A program made the translations under genes and the position numbers. Under the pieces are notes generated by a model. That model was given only the letters and a program-made list of their open reading frames with translations. It had not been told where the DNA came from and did not search any database. From contig NC_133014.1 in NCBI RefSeq assembly GCF_048564905.1, forward strand, positions 5,651,136 through 5,715,135: 64,000 nucleotides of DNA, read 5' to 3'. The first letter of the stretch is position 1; each line of letters starts with the position of its first letter. The DNA is from Vicugna pacos (lineage: Eukaryota > Chordata > Mammalia > Artiodactyla > Camelidae). Positions 53,641-64,000 of this stretch are shown here, piece by piece.

Positions 53641-53885
53641 CCAATGCTGACTGTAATCACTGTTGTCATTATTGGCCATAGGCAAGGAGAGAGGGACTAG
53701 GGAGAGAATTTTCCACTTCCACAAAACAGCAAGGTTTTCTGAACAGACACATTTCCTTCCCTTACTCTAAAAATAAGGTTATTTTCAAACCAAGTAAGGG
53801 ACGGACAGCGCTTTGCTTCTGCTGACAGTGCAAAGTGAGAAAACCAACCCCTATCTGCAATTGTTTGTTTTCCCACTTGTCGACA

Positions 53886-53901
53886 CCCCCCCCCCCCCCC
53901 C
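53886..53901. repeat. Poly-C run
   Basis: Sixteen consecutive C bases, which is a G run on the MAP4K4 strand. Confidence 0.9.
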
Positions 53902-55594
53902 GTCTTGCAGCAAGCCTGAAAAGAGCAGTTCCTGCAAACGTCAAGGTCAAGGAGCAGCGCTTCCAGCCCTGACGCTGCTGGAGACAGCAAACCACCTGAA
54001 TGTGTGGAGCTCCGGTCTGGGGAATGAATCAGAGGCTGAAGACAATCAAGTCGGCTTAGGTGAGAATGGTAGGGGACAATAAATCAAGGTGATACGTACA
54101 TCCTGAAGCCAAAGACATGGGAGGTGTCCTGCAGAAGGCTCCACAGTCAGGCTACTCCACGCCCTGGGGCCGGCAGCCCAGACACAGCACAGGAAGGGCC
54201 AGGCTCAGACAGACAAGGGAGAGACCCTTGCTCAAGAAAGCTTTCCAGGGCCCTCTTCACTTACACGGTAAGGGCAGAAGCCGCTCTGTCCCAAGGCTGG
54301 TTGCCCAACGCTTCTACAGCTGACTTCTCAAATAAAGCTGGCCAAACCAGGCAGCGATGAGCAGCCCTCGCCTATCTGAGGGAATTCTGGATTCACTTCT
54401 GGAGTTTAATTTCGAGTCACTGGAAATTCTCCTACCTGCCATGCTGTAAAGGAAACAAGTTTCCAGAGACGGGCTTATTTATTTTTTTAACCTCAGTCAA
54501 CAAAGTTTATGAAAAGTAAATCTATATAATAAACCCCGATTCAATAAGGCGCAGAGTGTTCAGACGGAGAAAGTAGCAGGCATCCTCTGGGAACTTAAAA
54601 TTACAGCTACTAAGGCCCCAAAGCACAGCGCGCCAAGTGTTACAGAAGTACCCCCTGCTTTCTGTTTCCTCAATTGTACTGAATTATTACAAAAGTAAAT
54701 AGCAAAACACAAAAAATCCCTTAGAATCAAATGATATTTCAGGGGGGAAAACTTCAGGACTTCTATCCATGAAGATAAATGTTTTCATTGATATCCCATA
54801 TAAAATGTCTTCATAAATGTGTTTCTTTTTGGTCATCTGTACTGTAAACTGAAGGCGACAGAAACAACCCCTTCCCTACAGAGCAAGCAGAACTGAGAGC
54901 CACGGGGACAGAGTCCTGGGGGCCGGAGCACAAGCACAGCGGGTCTGCTGCCACCGGGAACCTCCTCACTCAGAGTCCTGCCGCCCTGGTTCCAAGGGTC
55001 GGTTTATCTACTACCTACGGGCAAGGAAGGAAATGTCCTGCTGATGGTCAGCTTTGCTGCAAGCCCATTGCAGATACTGGTAGACTCCGTCAGGGGCTAC
55101 TGTCTCCCCCTAGGCCACACACCCCCCAGCCCTAAGTCTGCCCTCCACACTGACACACGACACACGTGAGCACGACCCCGTCTACTCCAACCTGCACTCG
55201 GGCTCCCCTGAGCCCTCTTCTCAACGAGGCCTTAAAAGATCTGGACAAACACTAGCACGGTTCCTAGCTGCACCCCTAAGATGACCCTCATCCCAGAAAG
55301 TGCCTGCCTGAGAAAACTCAAGCTGCCAGAAGAACCGAATGCCTGGAGATCCGGCCCATGTCCACGTCAGGGTGGGAGACAAGCTCAGAAAGAACGCGCT
55401 GGTCAGCAAACCCGGGTGGGTTCCCCAGGCCCGCTCAGCCCTCCCCCGCCCTGTCCCACGCCCCCACACCTCTGTGCAAACTCAGGTTTTCCTTGTGGTT
55501 TCAACAGTCATTACAGATTAGAGTCTGTCCTGACCACCTCAGTGTCCTCTTCGCTCATCTCGGACAATCTCCCCCGCCCCGTGGAACAGGCCCT

Positions 55595-55700
55595 GTGGTG
55601 CTCAACCCAAATTTACAGCTGAAAGACAGGCTCTTAGGTTCAGTCACTTTCCCAGGTCACTGCCTTCCTGGTGGCAGCCCAGGCAGTGGGTGATCTTGGG
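55595..55700 (-). mobile_element. MIR SINE fragment
   Basis: AAATTTACAGCTGAAAGACA, GGCTCTTAGGTTCAGTCACT, TTCCCAGGTCACTGCC and GGTGGCAGCCCAGGCAGTGG follow reverse MIR. Confidence 0.5.
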
Positions 55701-57360
55701 CTCAAGGACAGGACAACCTGGGAAGCAGGGCACAGCAACAGGGGCCAAGAAAGGAAAGGCAGTCATCAGACGCAGAGAAAGACACCAGCCACTGGGTCTG
55801 GGTCCAAGCGCTCCCAGGAGAATGTGGGATAAGACAGATTCAAGACTCAAGAAAAAAAATCACTGAACCGGAAAAACCTTCTGCAGATCATTATCCTATT
55901 TCTTTCATCCGACAAATCTCAAAGCACTAAATCGCCTCCCAGAGGCAACTACTATCAATGTTGTTCAGCTGAAATGGACTTTAATTGCCCTGCATAAAAA
56001 AAGACATAGACATCACACTGCTCTTTTTAAATCTGCATATAAGTTCTGTCTAGTCCCGACTGAAGGCATTTCTTTCTCGTCTACTGTGCCCTGGGTGGCC
56101 CTGTGTGCACCAGGAGGAATCCAAGCCAGCTTTTGGTCAGAAGGATGTCCTCATTTCTTTGGTTCAGTGGATTAAGAAAGAATCCAGGTTTACTCAGATA
56201 TTCCTTGGTGTCTGAAGTATCTCCGCCTTTACCTAGGAATGCACGTCAGTGAAGCAGTAAAGAGGAGCGGGGCAGGCAGTGGTCACCACCCACTCAGGTG
56301 GGTCTTCCCTGGTGCTGAGCAGGGAGGAGAGGCAGGTGGTCCAGAGCTGAGCCCACCCCAGTCCAGGCGAGCCCCTCTGCCACCTAAGAACTGTGTGGCA
56401 CTGGCATGATGGGGAACCTCTCTGAATTTCACCTATTTCCAGGGCCTAACACAGAGCACGGCATCAACACATACTGATCCACGGCATTCCTTTCCATTTC
56501 CATTCATTCCTGGCAGATGTTTTAAACACACAGAGAAGGTAACAGGACACTAAATACAGGAGAGAGGAGAGAACAGGCAGGATTTGGACCTGAATGATTG
56601 TGAGTAACCAGAAAATGACAGCTTTTTCCTTTTCAAACTTTCTTTCATCTGAGTCACCTGTTCAGACACCGGCTCCTGGCCTTGAGCAACTCCAAGGAGC
56701 GGCAGAGGGAGGAGGAGAAACGCCACCACCTCTCACTGCGCACGCACAGCCCATCTCACAGAACACTCAGCAGCCCAACCTGCAGACTCCTCCACGCCTG
56801 TCCTTTTCCAGCTCTTCCTTCTGCACATTTCCCAATCTTCTACTCAGATCAGAGAGACACATTAGTAATAGGAAATACAGAAAATATGAGTAATGGGGGG
56901 AAAGCTCACATTAAATAAGTCCTAACTAACAAGTAATCTGAAGTGATAACATATATTCATTACTCCTTTGGAACCATGAAACCAACTTAATTTAATCCAA
57001 GAATTAAAAAGAGGACACAGTCCTCTTCACCCCCGTAAGGGAAGCAGCATAACCCCACTGCAGTGAAGCTACCAGCCTGGCCCCACTTCATCCCCCAGGA
57101 CACGAACACTGTTCACAGCCACCAGACACACACCCTGGCTGAAAGAAAAGGCACTGAATATCTTCCAGGTGACACATACTCTCACACAAGATTAAATTTT
57201 ATTAGCAGCTTTATCATCTGTGTTTCACAGGTTTGTCATAATGACTAACTTCTCATAATCAAACCTCCAAATTGCCCAATAGCCTCTTCTTCCTGTGTGT
57301 GGACAGCTCAAGACAGCTCAGCCAAGCACACGGACTTGTGATAGTAAAAATGAGGTGTCA

Positions 57361-57399
57361 CAAGAGAGGAAGGAAGGAAGTGAGGGAGGGGAAGAGGGG
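57361..57399. repeat. Purine-rich GGAA-type simple repeat
   Basis: An almost pure purine stretch with AGGA and GAGGG units. Confidence 0.75.
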
Positions 57400-57754
57400 C
57401 TGATTAACATTTTTGATGCCAGAGCACTCCTTACTTTTATCTTAATGGCTATCTTTCCAAAGTGTTCTTCCAATCAACGAACTTTTATTAAGTATCCCCC
57501 CGGGACCAAGTACTGTTAAGTGTCCAGCACCAACTCAGAGGCCCTGGCAGCACTTAGGACACACCCTTGCAGGAGGGCTCAACAGTTCATCTCAGTAAAG
57601 CACGAATGTGACCTAGTTAGAACAGGTACCAGGGGACACACTGCAAAGGAGTCTCAATCAGAAAAAAATGTACTTCATATAATCTTTTTGAATGACTGAG
57701 GGTCTGCAACGAACAGAATGAGTCACTCTAATGCCTGCACCAGAGTCTAATTCA

Positions 57755-57850
57755 ATGTGTAAGGACCCGTATGTGACCGGCACTCCGATAAGCCGGGGAC
57801 GGAGCAGTGACCCCACTCAAACTCTGAGCAATGACTACACGAACAAATAG
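57755..57850 (-). mobile_element. L2 LINE 3' end, decayed
   Basis: On the plus strand CCGTATGTGACCGGCACTCC, GATAAGCCGGGGACGGAGCA and GTGACCCCACTC follow the reverse complement of the L2 3' end (ACTATGTGCCAGGCACTGTG ... GGGGATACAGCAGTGAACAA). Confidence 0.55.
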
Positions 57851-58439
57851 AAAACCACGACTGGCAGCAAGAGCAGTGCTAAACGTGCCATGTTTGTACC
57901 CACGACCCAGCTGGGGACATCGGGGAGCGAACTTCAGCACAAAGATGAAGGGGACCACAGCACCTGGCTGGGCCTAGACCAGCTGGACCCAGAGGCCTAT
58001 TGGAGTCTGGCCCCTATCCAATGAGCAGGGCGACACGATCCGAGGCTTGTTTCCAACAGGTCTCCATAGCTGAACTGTGGGGAGCTGTTCAGATGCGAAG
58101 AGGCCAGTCAGAATGAAGGCTACTGCCAGGGACCGTGCCAAAACAAGCAGGAGGAGATCCTGACCTCGTCAGCAGCGAAGGGTCTAGAATTTCTAGCTGT
58201 GAAAGTATTTGATACCAACTTGCTTTTGGTGGAATCAAACACGTGCAGATAGTAGACGTCCACTAAGTGTAAGAGGGAGACCAGCATTTAAGTGAGAGGG
58301 TGGAGAAGTGGACTTCTCCCCTGCAGAAAAAGCATCACTTAACCCAAAAGCATCTGTCTGCAACCACTGAAAGCCGTTCTGAGCATTCAGTGTCACTCTC
58401 ACAATCTAACCTGTCAGGCAGAACTCACTCATCACCTTC

Positions 58440-58760
58440 ATGCAACTCTCTCATGTACACCCCTCCATCTGCCTCCACCTTGGTCCCATTCTGGCTCCTA
58501 CCCCCGGAGCACCCAGATGGGTCTCCCTGCCTTCAGCCACACTCTGCTCCACGCTGCCCTCCCCACTGCTGATGGAGCGCTCCTTCCAAATACAGAGCTG
58601 ACTGTCTCTCTCTCCACTTCAAACCCTTCATCCTGTGACTTCAGGACGAAGCCTGAATTCCCTGCCTGATGTGTAAGGCCTCCTACGGGCCAGCCAGGCC
58701 CTGCTGCCTTTTGTCTGTGGCCCTGCCCCACCCTCAACAAATGACTAAGGAGAGTGACTT
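58440..58760 (+). mobile_element. L2 LINE 3' region
   Basis: The stretch contains CTTCAGCCACACTCTGCTCC, then CACTTCAAACCCTTCATCCT, AGGACGAAGCCTGAATTCCC, and GTAAGGCCTCCTACGGGCCA. These follow the L2 wording around AAACCCTTCAATGGCTTCCC ... AAGGCCCTGCATGATCTGGC, although the order is partly rearranged by decay. Confidence 0.5.
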
Positions 58761-59781
58761 AGGGTATTCTGGGAAGTGTTTACTCCACAACCTAGATTTT
58801 TCATTTGATCTCTGCAGGAAACCCGAGTACAGAAATAAATCAGGTGGTGCCTCGTTGGTACCCTGGCCAGGCTATTCAAGAAATCTCCTGCTCAGACACT
58901 GTTCAAAAAAATCCCTTGCCCGCTGACAACGTGCTAGTACAGGGCCAGCACAAAGATGAAGATAAACAGGGCTGGCCTTGGCAGGGAAGGTTAGCCTGGA
59001 GGTCTGCCACGGGTGAGCCCACTCTTCCCTGCAGGAATGCCCCCCACAACCTCTCCGCTCCCCTTTTCTGCCCTAGAACCGCCCTGCTTCCAGCCCAACC
59101 CCTCCATGCCATCTTGACAGGGATCTCACTGATATAGCAACCAAAACTCAGTCACTACGCTGTACATTTGCATGGTAAAGCCTTTTACCCGACATAAAGG
59201 GAAAACAGAAGACTCTGGTGCTGGACAAAGAAGTTCTGGTTCTGGTCAGGGAGAGAAGAGGTGGTGTTCTAGTCCAGCGCTCTGTCTCTGAACAACACTC
59301 TGGCCAGAAACACAAGTCAAAACCTAAGCTGACCGGGCCTGGCCCACTCTGACCCCCGCGCCTTTCCTGTGGGCCCACAGACATTGAACCCTCACCAGCA
59401 GCACTCTGGGAGTCTGGGATGCTGAGGACCTCTGACCTCCCCAGTTCTCAGGAGCACTCTCTCCTCCACAGCCTCCCAGGGCTTCGCTCAGCTCCAGCCA
59501 GATGCAGCATGCGGACCATGCTGCTCTCTGGACAGAATGACCAGTGCACAGACCCAAAAGCCCTCTCTCCCTGAGAGGCACCGCAAGGCAGGCAAGGAAG
59601 CAGGAAAGCAGAGTGCAGAGTCTGAGCGGCCGGCCCTCTGCAGGGGAGGCCCCGGGAGTGCAGGAGGGCAGGACAGTTCTGAGAGCAACACTGGGGCTCC
59701 TCAGGTCACCACACCCTGTCCGTCTGGCAAACTTGTGATGGCTACACTGGTGCATGAATTCAGATACAACAGAATGGAAAT

Positions 59782-59792
59782 GGGGGGGGGGG
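59782..59792. repeat. Poly-G run
   Basis: Eleven consecutive G bases. Confidence 0.85.
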
Positions 59793-60349
59793 ATACATAC
59801 ACGTTTACAAATTCTGCTTTGTTATAAATAGGGCTAACCACGATCTTTTAAGGAAACGACTTGCTAGTCACAGTAAATCACCACTCAGCACAAACATCAT
59901 ACAATCATGTGCCTCAGACTGATCTTGCGAGTTTTCAGTAGTTTCCTCTGTTTTAACACAATAGTAAATTTTGTGCATATCACAATCAGGGGCTACAACA
60001 GCAAAGAAAAAATTAGGGGTTGGGGTGGGCACAATATTCACCAGTCAGTGTTTTCTTTTTATTTTCATAATACTGATTTTGTACAGATTTTCAGACAAAG
60101 GTAACTTCAAAACTTCCATCTTCTCTATTATTAAAGAGACTGCAGTATGATTCCCTGCCTAACGGATCATGAGTCAATTCGTTCATGGGATCTCTTTTCT
60201 ATTAAGAGTCCCAAAAAAAAAAACAGAAGGAAAAAAGATAAAAGAAATTCCTTCCAGACTCTCTTCAGGGCAAGCTCAGTTAAATCTATGAAATGTCACC
60301 ATGAGCCCCATGCTGGGCTGGATCCATCCTCCTACCCTGAGGTCACTGT

Positions 60350-60450
60350 CATGTTCACAGGCAGCAGAGCAAGGAGCAGTGGCTCCAGGAAGTTACGTGA
60401 TTTCTTCAAGGTCACAGCCAGCAAGTGTGAAAGACCTGAAGTGGCTCAGA
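60350..60450 (-). mobile_element. MIR SINE fragment
   Basis: GTTACGTGATTTCTTCAAGG, TCACAGCCAGCAAGTGTGAA follows the reverse MIR wording (AAGTGACTTGCCCAAGGTCACACAGC). Confidence 0.55.
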
Positions 60451-60574
60451 AACACCCCTCCAGACCTCTGCTCTTCCTACAAACAGTGCCCAGTGAGGAC
60501 ACCACATGCTGACTGCCCACCACGGCTGGCACTGAGCCAGGCCACTACAGTCAGGGCGTGTCATCTGCAGAGCA

Positions 60575-60700
60575 AAGCTTGATGGGCAGGTGATATTACC
60601 CTATTTCTCATGTAAGAAAAACTAAAACTCACAATGAGTACATGTTAACCTGTCCAAGGTCTGCAAGGTAGTAAGGGCTGGAAAGTGGAAAGGATGTTTA
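60575..60700 (-). mobile_element. MIR SINE fragment
   Basis: GTGATATTACCCTATTTCTC, AACTAAAACTCACAATGAGT, TTAACCTGTCCAAGGTCTGC, AAGGTAGTAAGGGCTGG follow reverse MIR. Confidence 0.65.
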
Positions 60701-60869
60701 TATCTCAGTCTGTCTTGGCTCCAATCTTCCCAATGCCCTGCACATTCCCCACACTTCCCACCCCCCCCCCGACTCCGCCTCCTCCCTCAACGTCAGAGTC
60801 CCTGCTGCTGCTCCAGCATCAACCCCATACCTGATGCCCACCGCTCACCTCCCACAGCAGGCCTTCAGA

Positions 60870-60960
60870 GACCCAAGTTCTAATTTCTAGACTTGACACC
60901 AACTGGCTGGGTGACCATGTGAAAGGAGCTGACCCTCTCTGGGCCCCCCGAGGCCAATGG
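60870..60960 (+). mobile_element. MIR SINE fragment
   Basis: ACACCAACTGGCTGGGTGAC, CATGTGAAAGGAGCTGACCC and TCTCTGGGCC follow sense MIR around CTGTGTGACCTTGGGCAAGT. Confidence 0.55.
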
Positions 60961-62904
60961 ACCAGATAACCATGAGGATCCCCTACAAGCTCTACGCTCA
61001 GTGGTTCCTGACATCCCCTTCATCCTTCCCCTGAAGAATTGGCCCCTCCGGACCACCCCTGACCGTCACTTCCTCCATCATGGAGGGTCAGGTACAACCT
61101 CCAGGTCTGCTGTCTCGTGCTCCTGCAGACCCAAGACCCGGACAGTGCCCAGGGCGTAGGAAAACCTGCAAGCTGCGGCTGGCTTCTAGACCACAGGGCG
61201 GAGTCTCTCGTCAAGTCAGTACCATACAAATTTCAAGTCAGGGTCCCCAAAAGCCGCCCAAAGGCTGGAACTCTGGCTCAGAAGCCAGTGACACAGGGCC
61301 CCAGGCTGGAGAGCGGCAGCTCCCTCCACGTCCACCAGCACTTCAGTGGGGTCGGACCTGGAGCCAACCGTCTCACTTCCCTTTCTCCCAGAAGCCCGTG
61401 ACCTCTCATCTCTAAGCAGTTAAACCTCAAACAGGACAATCCTAGGACGGGATTTCTGAGATGCTACTGCCGCCTCTCTCTTCAGCCACCCCCTGCCCAG
61501 GTTATTACACTCCTGAGGGTATCCATTTCTCAGATGAATACAATCAACGTGAAATAAGGAAGTCCTGGCGAGTTTACAAAGGCAGGGTGTGCAGATTACT
61601 CTGCCCAGGACCACAGTAAATTACACGGCAGCTACTTCTGTGGGCCTTCTGAGCCCAATTCATCTCCCATTGACTCTAAAATAAGTAATAAATTATACTG
61701 AAATCTGCACCTCCTCCTTCAGTGCTGGTTCCACCACAGAAACGTGCAGAACCAGCTTCCCCTCCGCAATTCTGGAGAACAGTTCAAAATTCAGGGGAGG
61801 ATTCAGCATACTGGTAAGTCCACGTGACCACGGGACATTTAATAATTATCCTAGTCATCTCTGGAGGATGGGTGGAAAAGGTAAAACCCACCAACAGGAA
61901 CCAAAACTTCCTTCATTTAAAAGGTCTCTCAAGTGAATAAAAAGCAAAACAGGATGTGACGTGCGGCTCATCCTCAAAATCCTCTCCTCTCCCAGGTTCC
62001 ACACACACATCATTTCGTCTCATTTCATGAGACCCTTGGAGCGACCCCTGCCACTGGAACGTGGGTGAGGAGCAGCTCAACAGGCAGGTGAGAGGGAGCA
62101 ACTTGGTAGGTGGCCACCCGAGGCCGGGGTGGACAAAGCAAAATGAGGACCGTGGCGCAGAGAACAGTGGGCCACGCGGCTGGTTTCATTTCAAAAGAAA
62201 TGCCTATCAGTTATTAAACCTGGAATCTTTTGAACCATTCCTCCCATCTGCTGAAAGAAACCTAGCATCCCCAGGTCCACCTGCTTTCAAACTACCTTGA
62301 TTACAACCTATAGTAAAAAATACATTTCAAACCACCACCCAACACATGTGCGACACCCATTTTTCACCAAAGCAAACGTTTCTGAAGGTGGTACGAAACA
62401 CTCGCCCCGGGTATATCTAAACACTCCTGTCTGTACTCTGTTAAAGGAATGGTGATAGTTTTCACCAACCAGCTGGGTGCACTCCCCACTAACGGACTGC
62501 ACCCCAAACCAGGGAAACATGGCCCTACTTTGTTATTTTATGAAAAGCAAGGCAAACACTGAGGACAAGGGATTATAAGCCTAATATTAAACACAAAGTG
62601 TATTTTCTGATTACAGTGTCTCCCGCAGTGTCAGGCAGACTATTTTCAGGAGATCCTAGAGACAAAAGGAGGGGAGGGAGGGCCACAGCACACAAGCAGC
62701 CCATCACTTTCTGAGCTGTAACTCTTGGTTGCTTCTGCCTTCATCTGTTGTTTCGTTTTTAGCACCTTCCCAGATTCCTGAAAGCTGAACACTTGTGTAA
62801 CACTTAGCAGTTTGCTTCATGTCACAGACTGATTTCTTAATTTTGCCAATTTCCAAATATAAATCAATTTCTTTGACATACCCCAAGAAATAAAAGAATC
62901 TAGA

Positions 62905-63060
62905 GCAATGGTCTCCAAACACGGCTGCACATTAAAATCAACAGGTAGATTTATTTGTAAAAATATCCTGGGGCCCAACTCAGATTAATCAGGGGGCCCT
63001 AGAGACAGCTAAGTTTCTGAAGGATTCTGGGGTGACAGTCACGCTCTATTTGCTGACAGG
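62905..63060 (+). mobile_element. hAT-Charlie-type fragment (MER20/MER5-like)
   Basis: CAATGGTCTCCAAACACGGC, TGCACATTAAAATCAACAGG, GGGGCCCAACTCAGATTAAT, and a later GATTCTGGGGTGACAGTCAC follow the layout of these short non-autonomous elements. Confidence 0.65.
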
Positions 63061-63264
63061 GGGGTGGGTTAAACTGCTGTTTGCACCATCTTCTACAAAC
63101 TCGAAACTCATTAAGATTTGTTCTTTTCATTACACATAAGTTCTCCCCAAAAGAAAAATAAATGTGAACAGACACCAAACTCCACATAATACACAAGCTG
63201 AAATGTTCACTTCAGAGTAAAGCTACTGATTTCAGCAACTTATTTCAAAATGCCCTTTTAAAAA

Positions 63265-63699
63265 TACCTCGTACTGTATATGATTCCAACTATATGACAT
63301 TCCGGAAAAGGCAAAACCTTTTTTAAAAAGGTGAAAAGATCGGTGGCTGTCATGGATTGGGGGTGGGGAGAAAAGACGAGGTGGAGGGTGGGAGGCCGCT
63401 CAGGGCCATGAGGCTGCGCTCTGGGACATCACAGTGGTGCGTGCACGTCTTACCCATCTGCCCAAACCCAGAGAGCGCACACCACCAAGAGTGAACCCTA
63501 ACGTAAACCACAGACTCAGGGTGGTGATGATGTCACTGCAGGTCCGCCAGCTGTCACCCATGTACCACCTGGTGGAGGAGCTGACAATACGGGAGGTATG
63601 GATGTGTGGGGGCAGGAGCTATATGGGAAATCTCTGCACCTTCTTTTAATTTCGCTGTGAACCTGAAACTGCTCTAAGAAAATAAAGTCTTTAAAAAGG
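63265..63699 (+). mobile_element. L1 3' end (L1MA/L1MB-like)
   Basis: TATATGACATTCCGGAAAAG, then AAGATCGGTGGCTGTCATGG, CACCAAGAGTGAACCCTAAC, GGGAAATCTCTGCACCTTCT and TGTGAACCTGAAACTGCTCT run to AATAAA at 63681-63686 and TCTTTAAAAAGG. It is the same 3' untranslated end as at 21500-21822 and extends further in the 5' direction. It is antisense to MAP4K4. Confidence 0.9.
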
Positions 63700-64000
63700 A
63701 AAATAGGATAGACTGATGGACAGACAGGTGGATAACTGTGCGAAAGCAAATATAATAGAATATTAATTATAAAACCTAGGAGGTAGATATATACGGGTAT
63801 TCATTTTCTAGTTCTTTTAACTCTTCTGTAGGTTTAAATTTTTTTCCTTAATAAAACGTTAAGAGGAAAGCTCCCCAGACGATTATACAGACACCTCCTC
63901 TAAGTGTCGTCCCCAGATGGCACCCCGTGACGCGTCAGAACAGACTCTCAGTCGCACAGCAGGCTGACTGGACCAGAAGCTAGGGGGTGGGGCCAGCACC

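Larger units (their letters stand above)
15693..64000 (-). other. MAP4K4: MAP4K4 large upstream intron, partial (>48.3 kb)
   Basis: Everything above 15692 lies upstream of the GRHVK exon on the gene's strand. I looked on the minus strand for the preceding exon, which should encode [22 protein letters not shown] with the glycine-rich loop, and did not find it. This is therefore read as one intron of more than 48 kb. It holds the repeats listed separately. I see no recognisable gene or repeat in about 15.7-20.1, 27.7-29.0, 29.6-33.3, 33.5-37.1, 40.0-45.1, 45.4-53.0, 53.7-55.5, 56.5-57.7, 58.8-60.3 and 61.0-62.9 kb, beyond microsatellites and single motifs. The reading depends on no exon having been overlooked; a by-eye scan cannot exclude a small untranslated or alternative first exon. 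Confidence 0.8.

Noticed and set aside
15693-64000. The preceding MAP4K4 exon (glycine-rich loop, [10 protein letters not shown])
   Set aside because: I looked for its reverse complement and did not find it; it presumably lies above 64000.

Overview
This is vertebrate nuclear DNA and almost certainly comes from a camelid (camel, llama or alpaca lineage). Two SINEs with a tRNA-Ala-like body on the minus strand match the Vic-1-type SINE known from camelids. The background is ordinary placental-mammal repeat fossil: MIR, L2, old L1 3' ends, hAT-type DNA transposons and microsatellites. There are no operons, CRISPR arrays or prokaryote-style genes.

The only gene that can be supported is MAP4K4, a STE20/germinal-centre kinase, transcribed on the minus strand. 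Two consecutive coding exons are visible with exact splice sites. The one at 15636-15692 encodes residues 42-60, including the VAIK-type lysine K54. The one at 342-467 encodes residues 61-102, covering the alpha-C helix and following beta strands. The residues around L68 and H97 fit MAP4K4 better than the paralogues TNIK and MINK1. About 63.8 kb of the window is intron: the start of the intron after the second exon (1-341), a complete 15,168-base intron (468-15635), and more than 48 kb of the large intron before the first visible exon (15693-64000). The preceding exon, which should carry the glycine-rich loop, was not found and should lie beyond 64000.

Layout by region. 1-341: intron with a camelid SINE at the left edge. 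468-15635: intron 3, with a CT-rich tract close to the exon 4 acceptor, a CpG-dense patch near 3.1 kb, a possible solo LTR fossil near 5.6 kb, a CG/CA repeat near 7.95 kb, a MIR near 11 kb and old L1 pieces at 11.9-14 kb. 15693-64000: intron 2, with a camelid SINE flanked by a target duplication at 20.7 kb, L1 3' ends at 21.5 and 63.3 kb, scattered MIR, L2 and hAT fragments, a degenerate tandem duplication at 25.6 kb, a second CpG-dense patch at 29.4 kb and paired CRE motifs at 45.77 kb. I saw no undescribed gene system. The most useful second looks are possible regulatory elements inside the introns and the in-frame exon pair carrying the kinase core.
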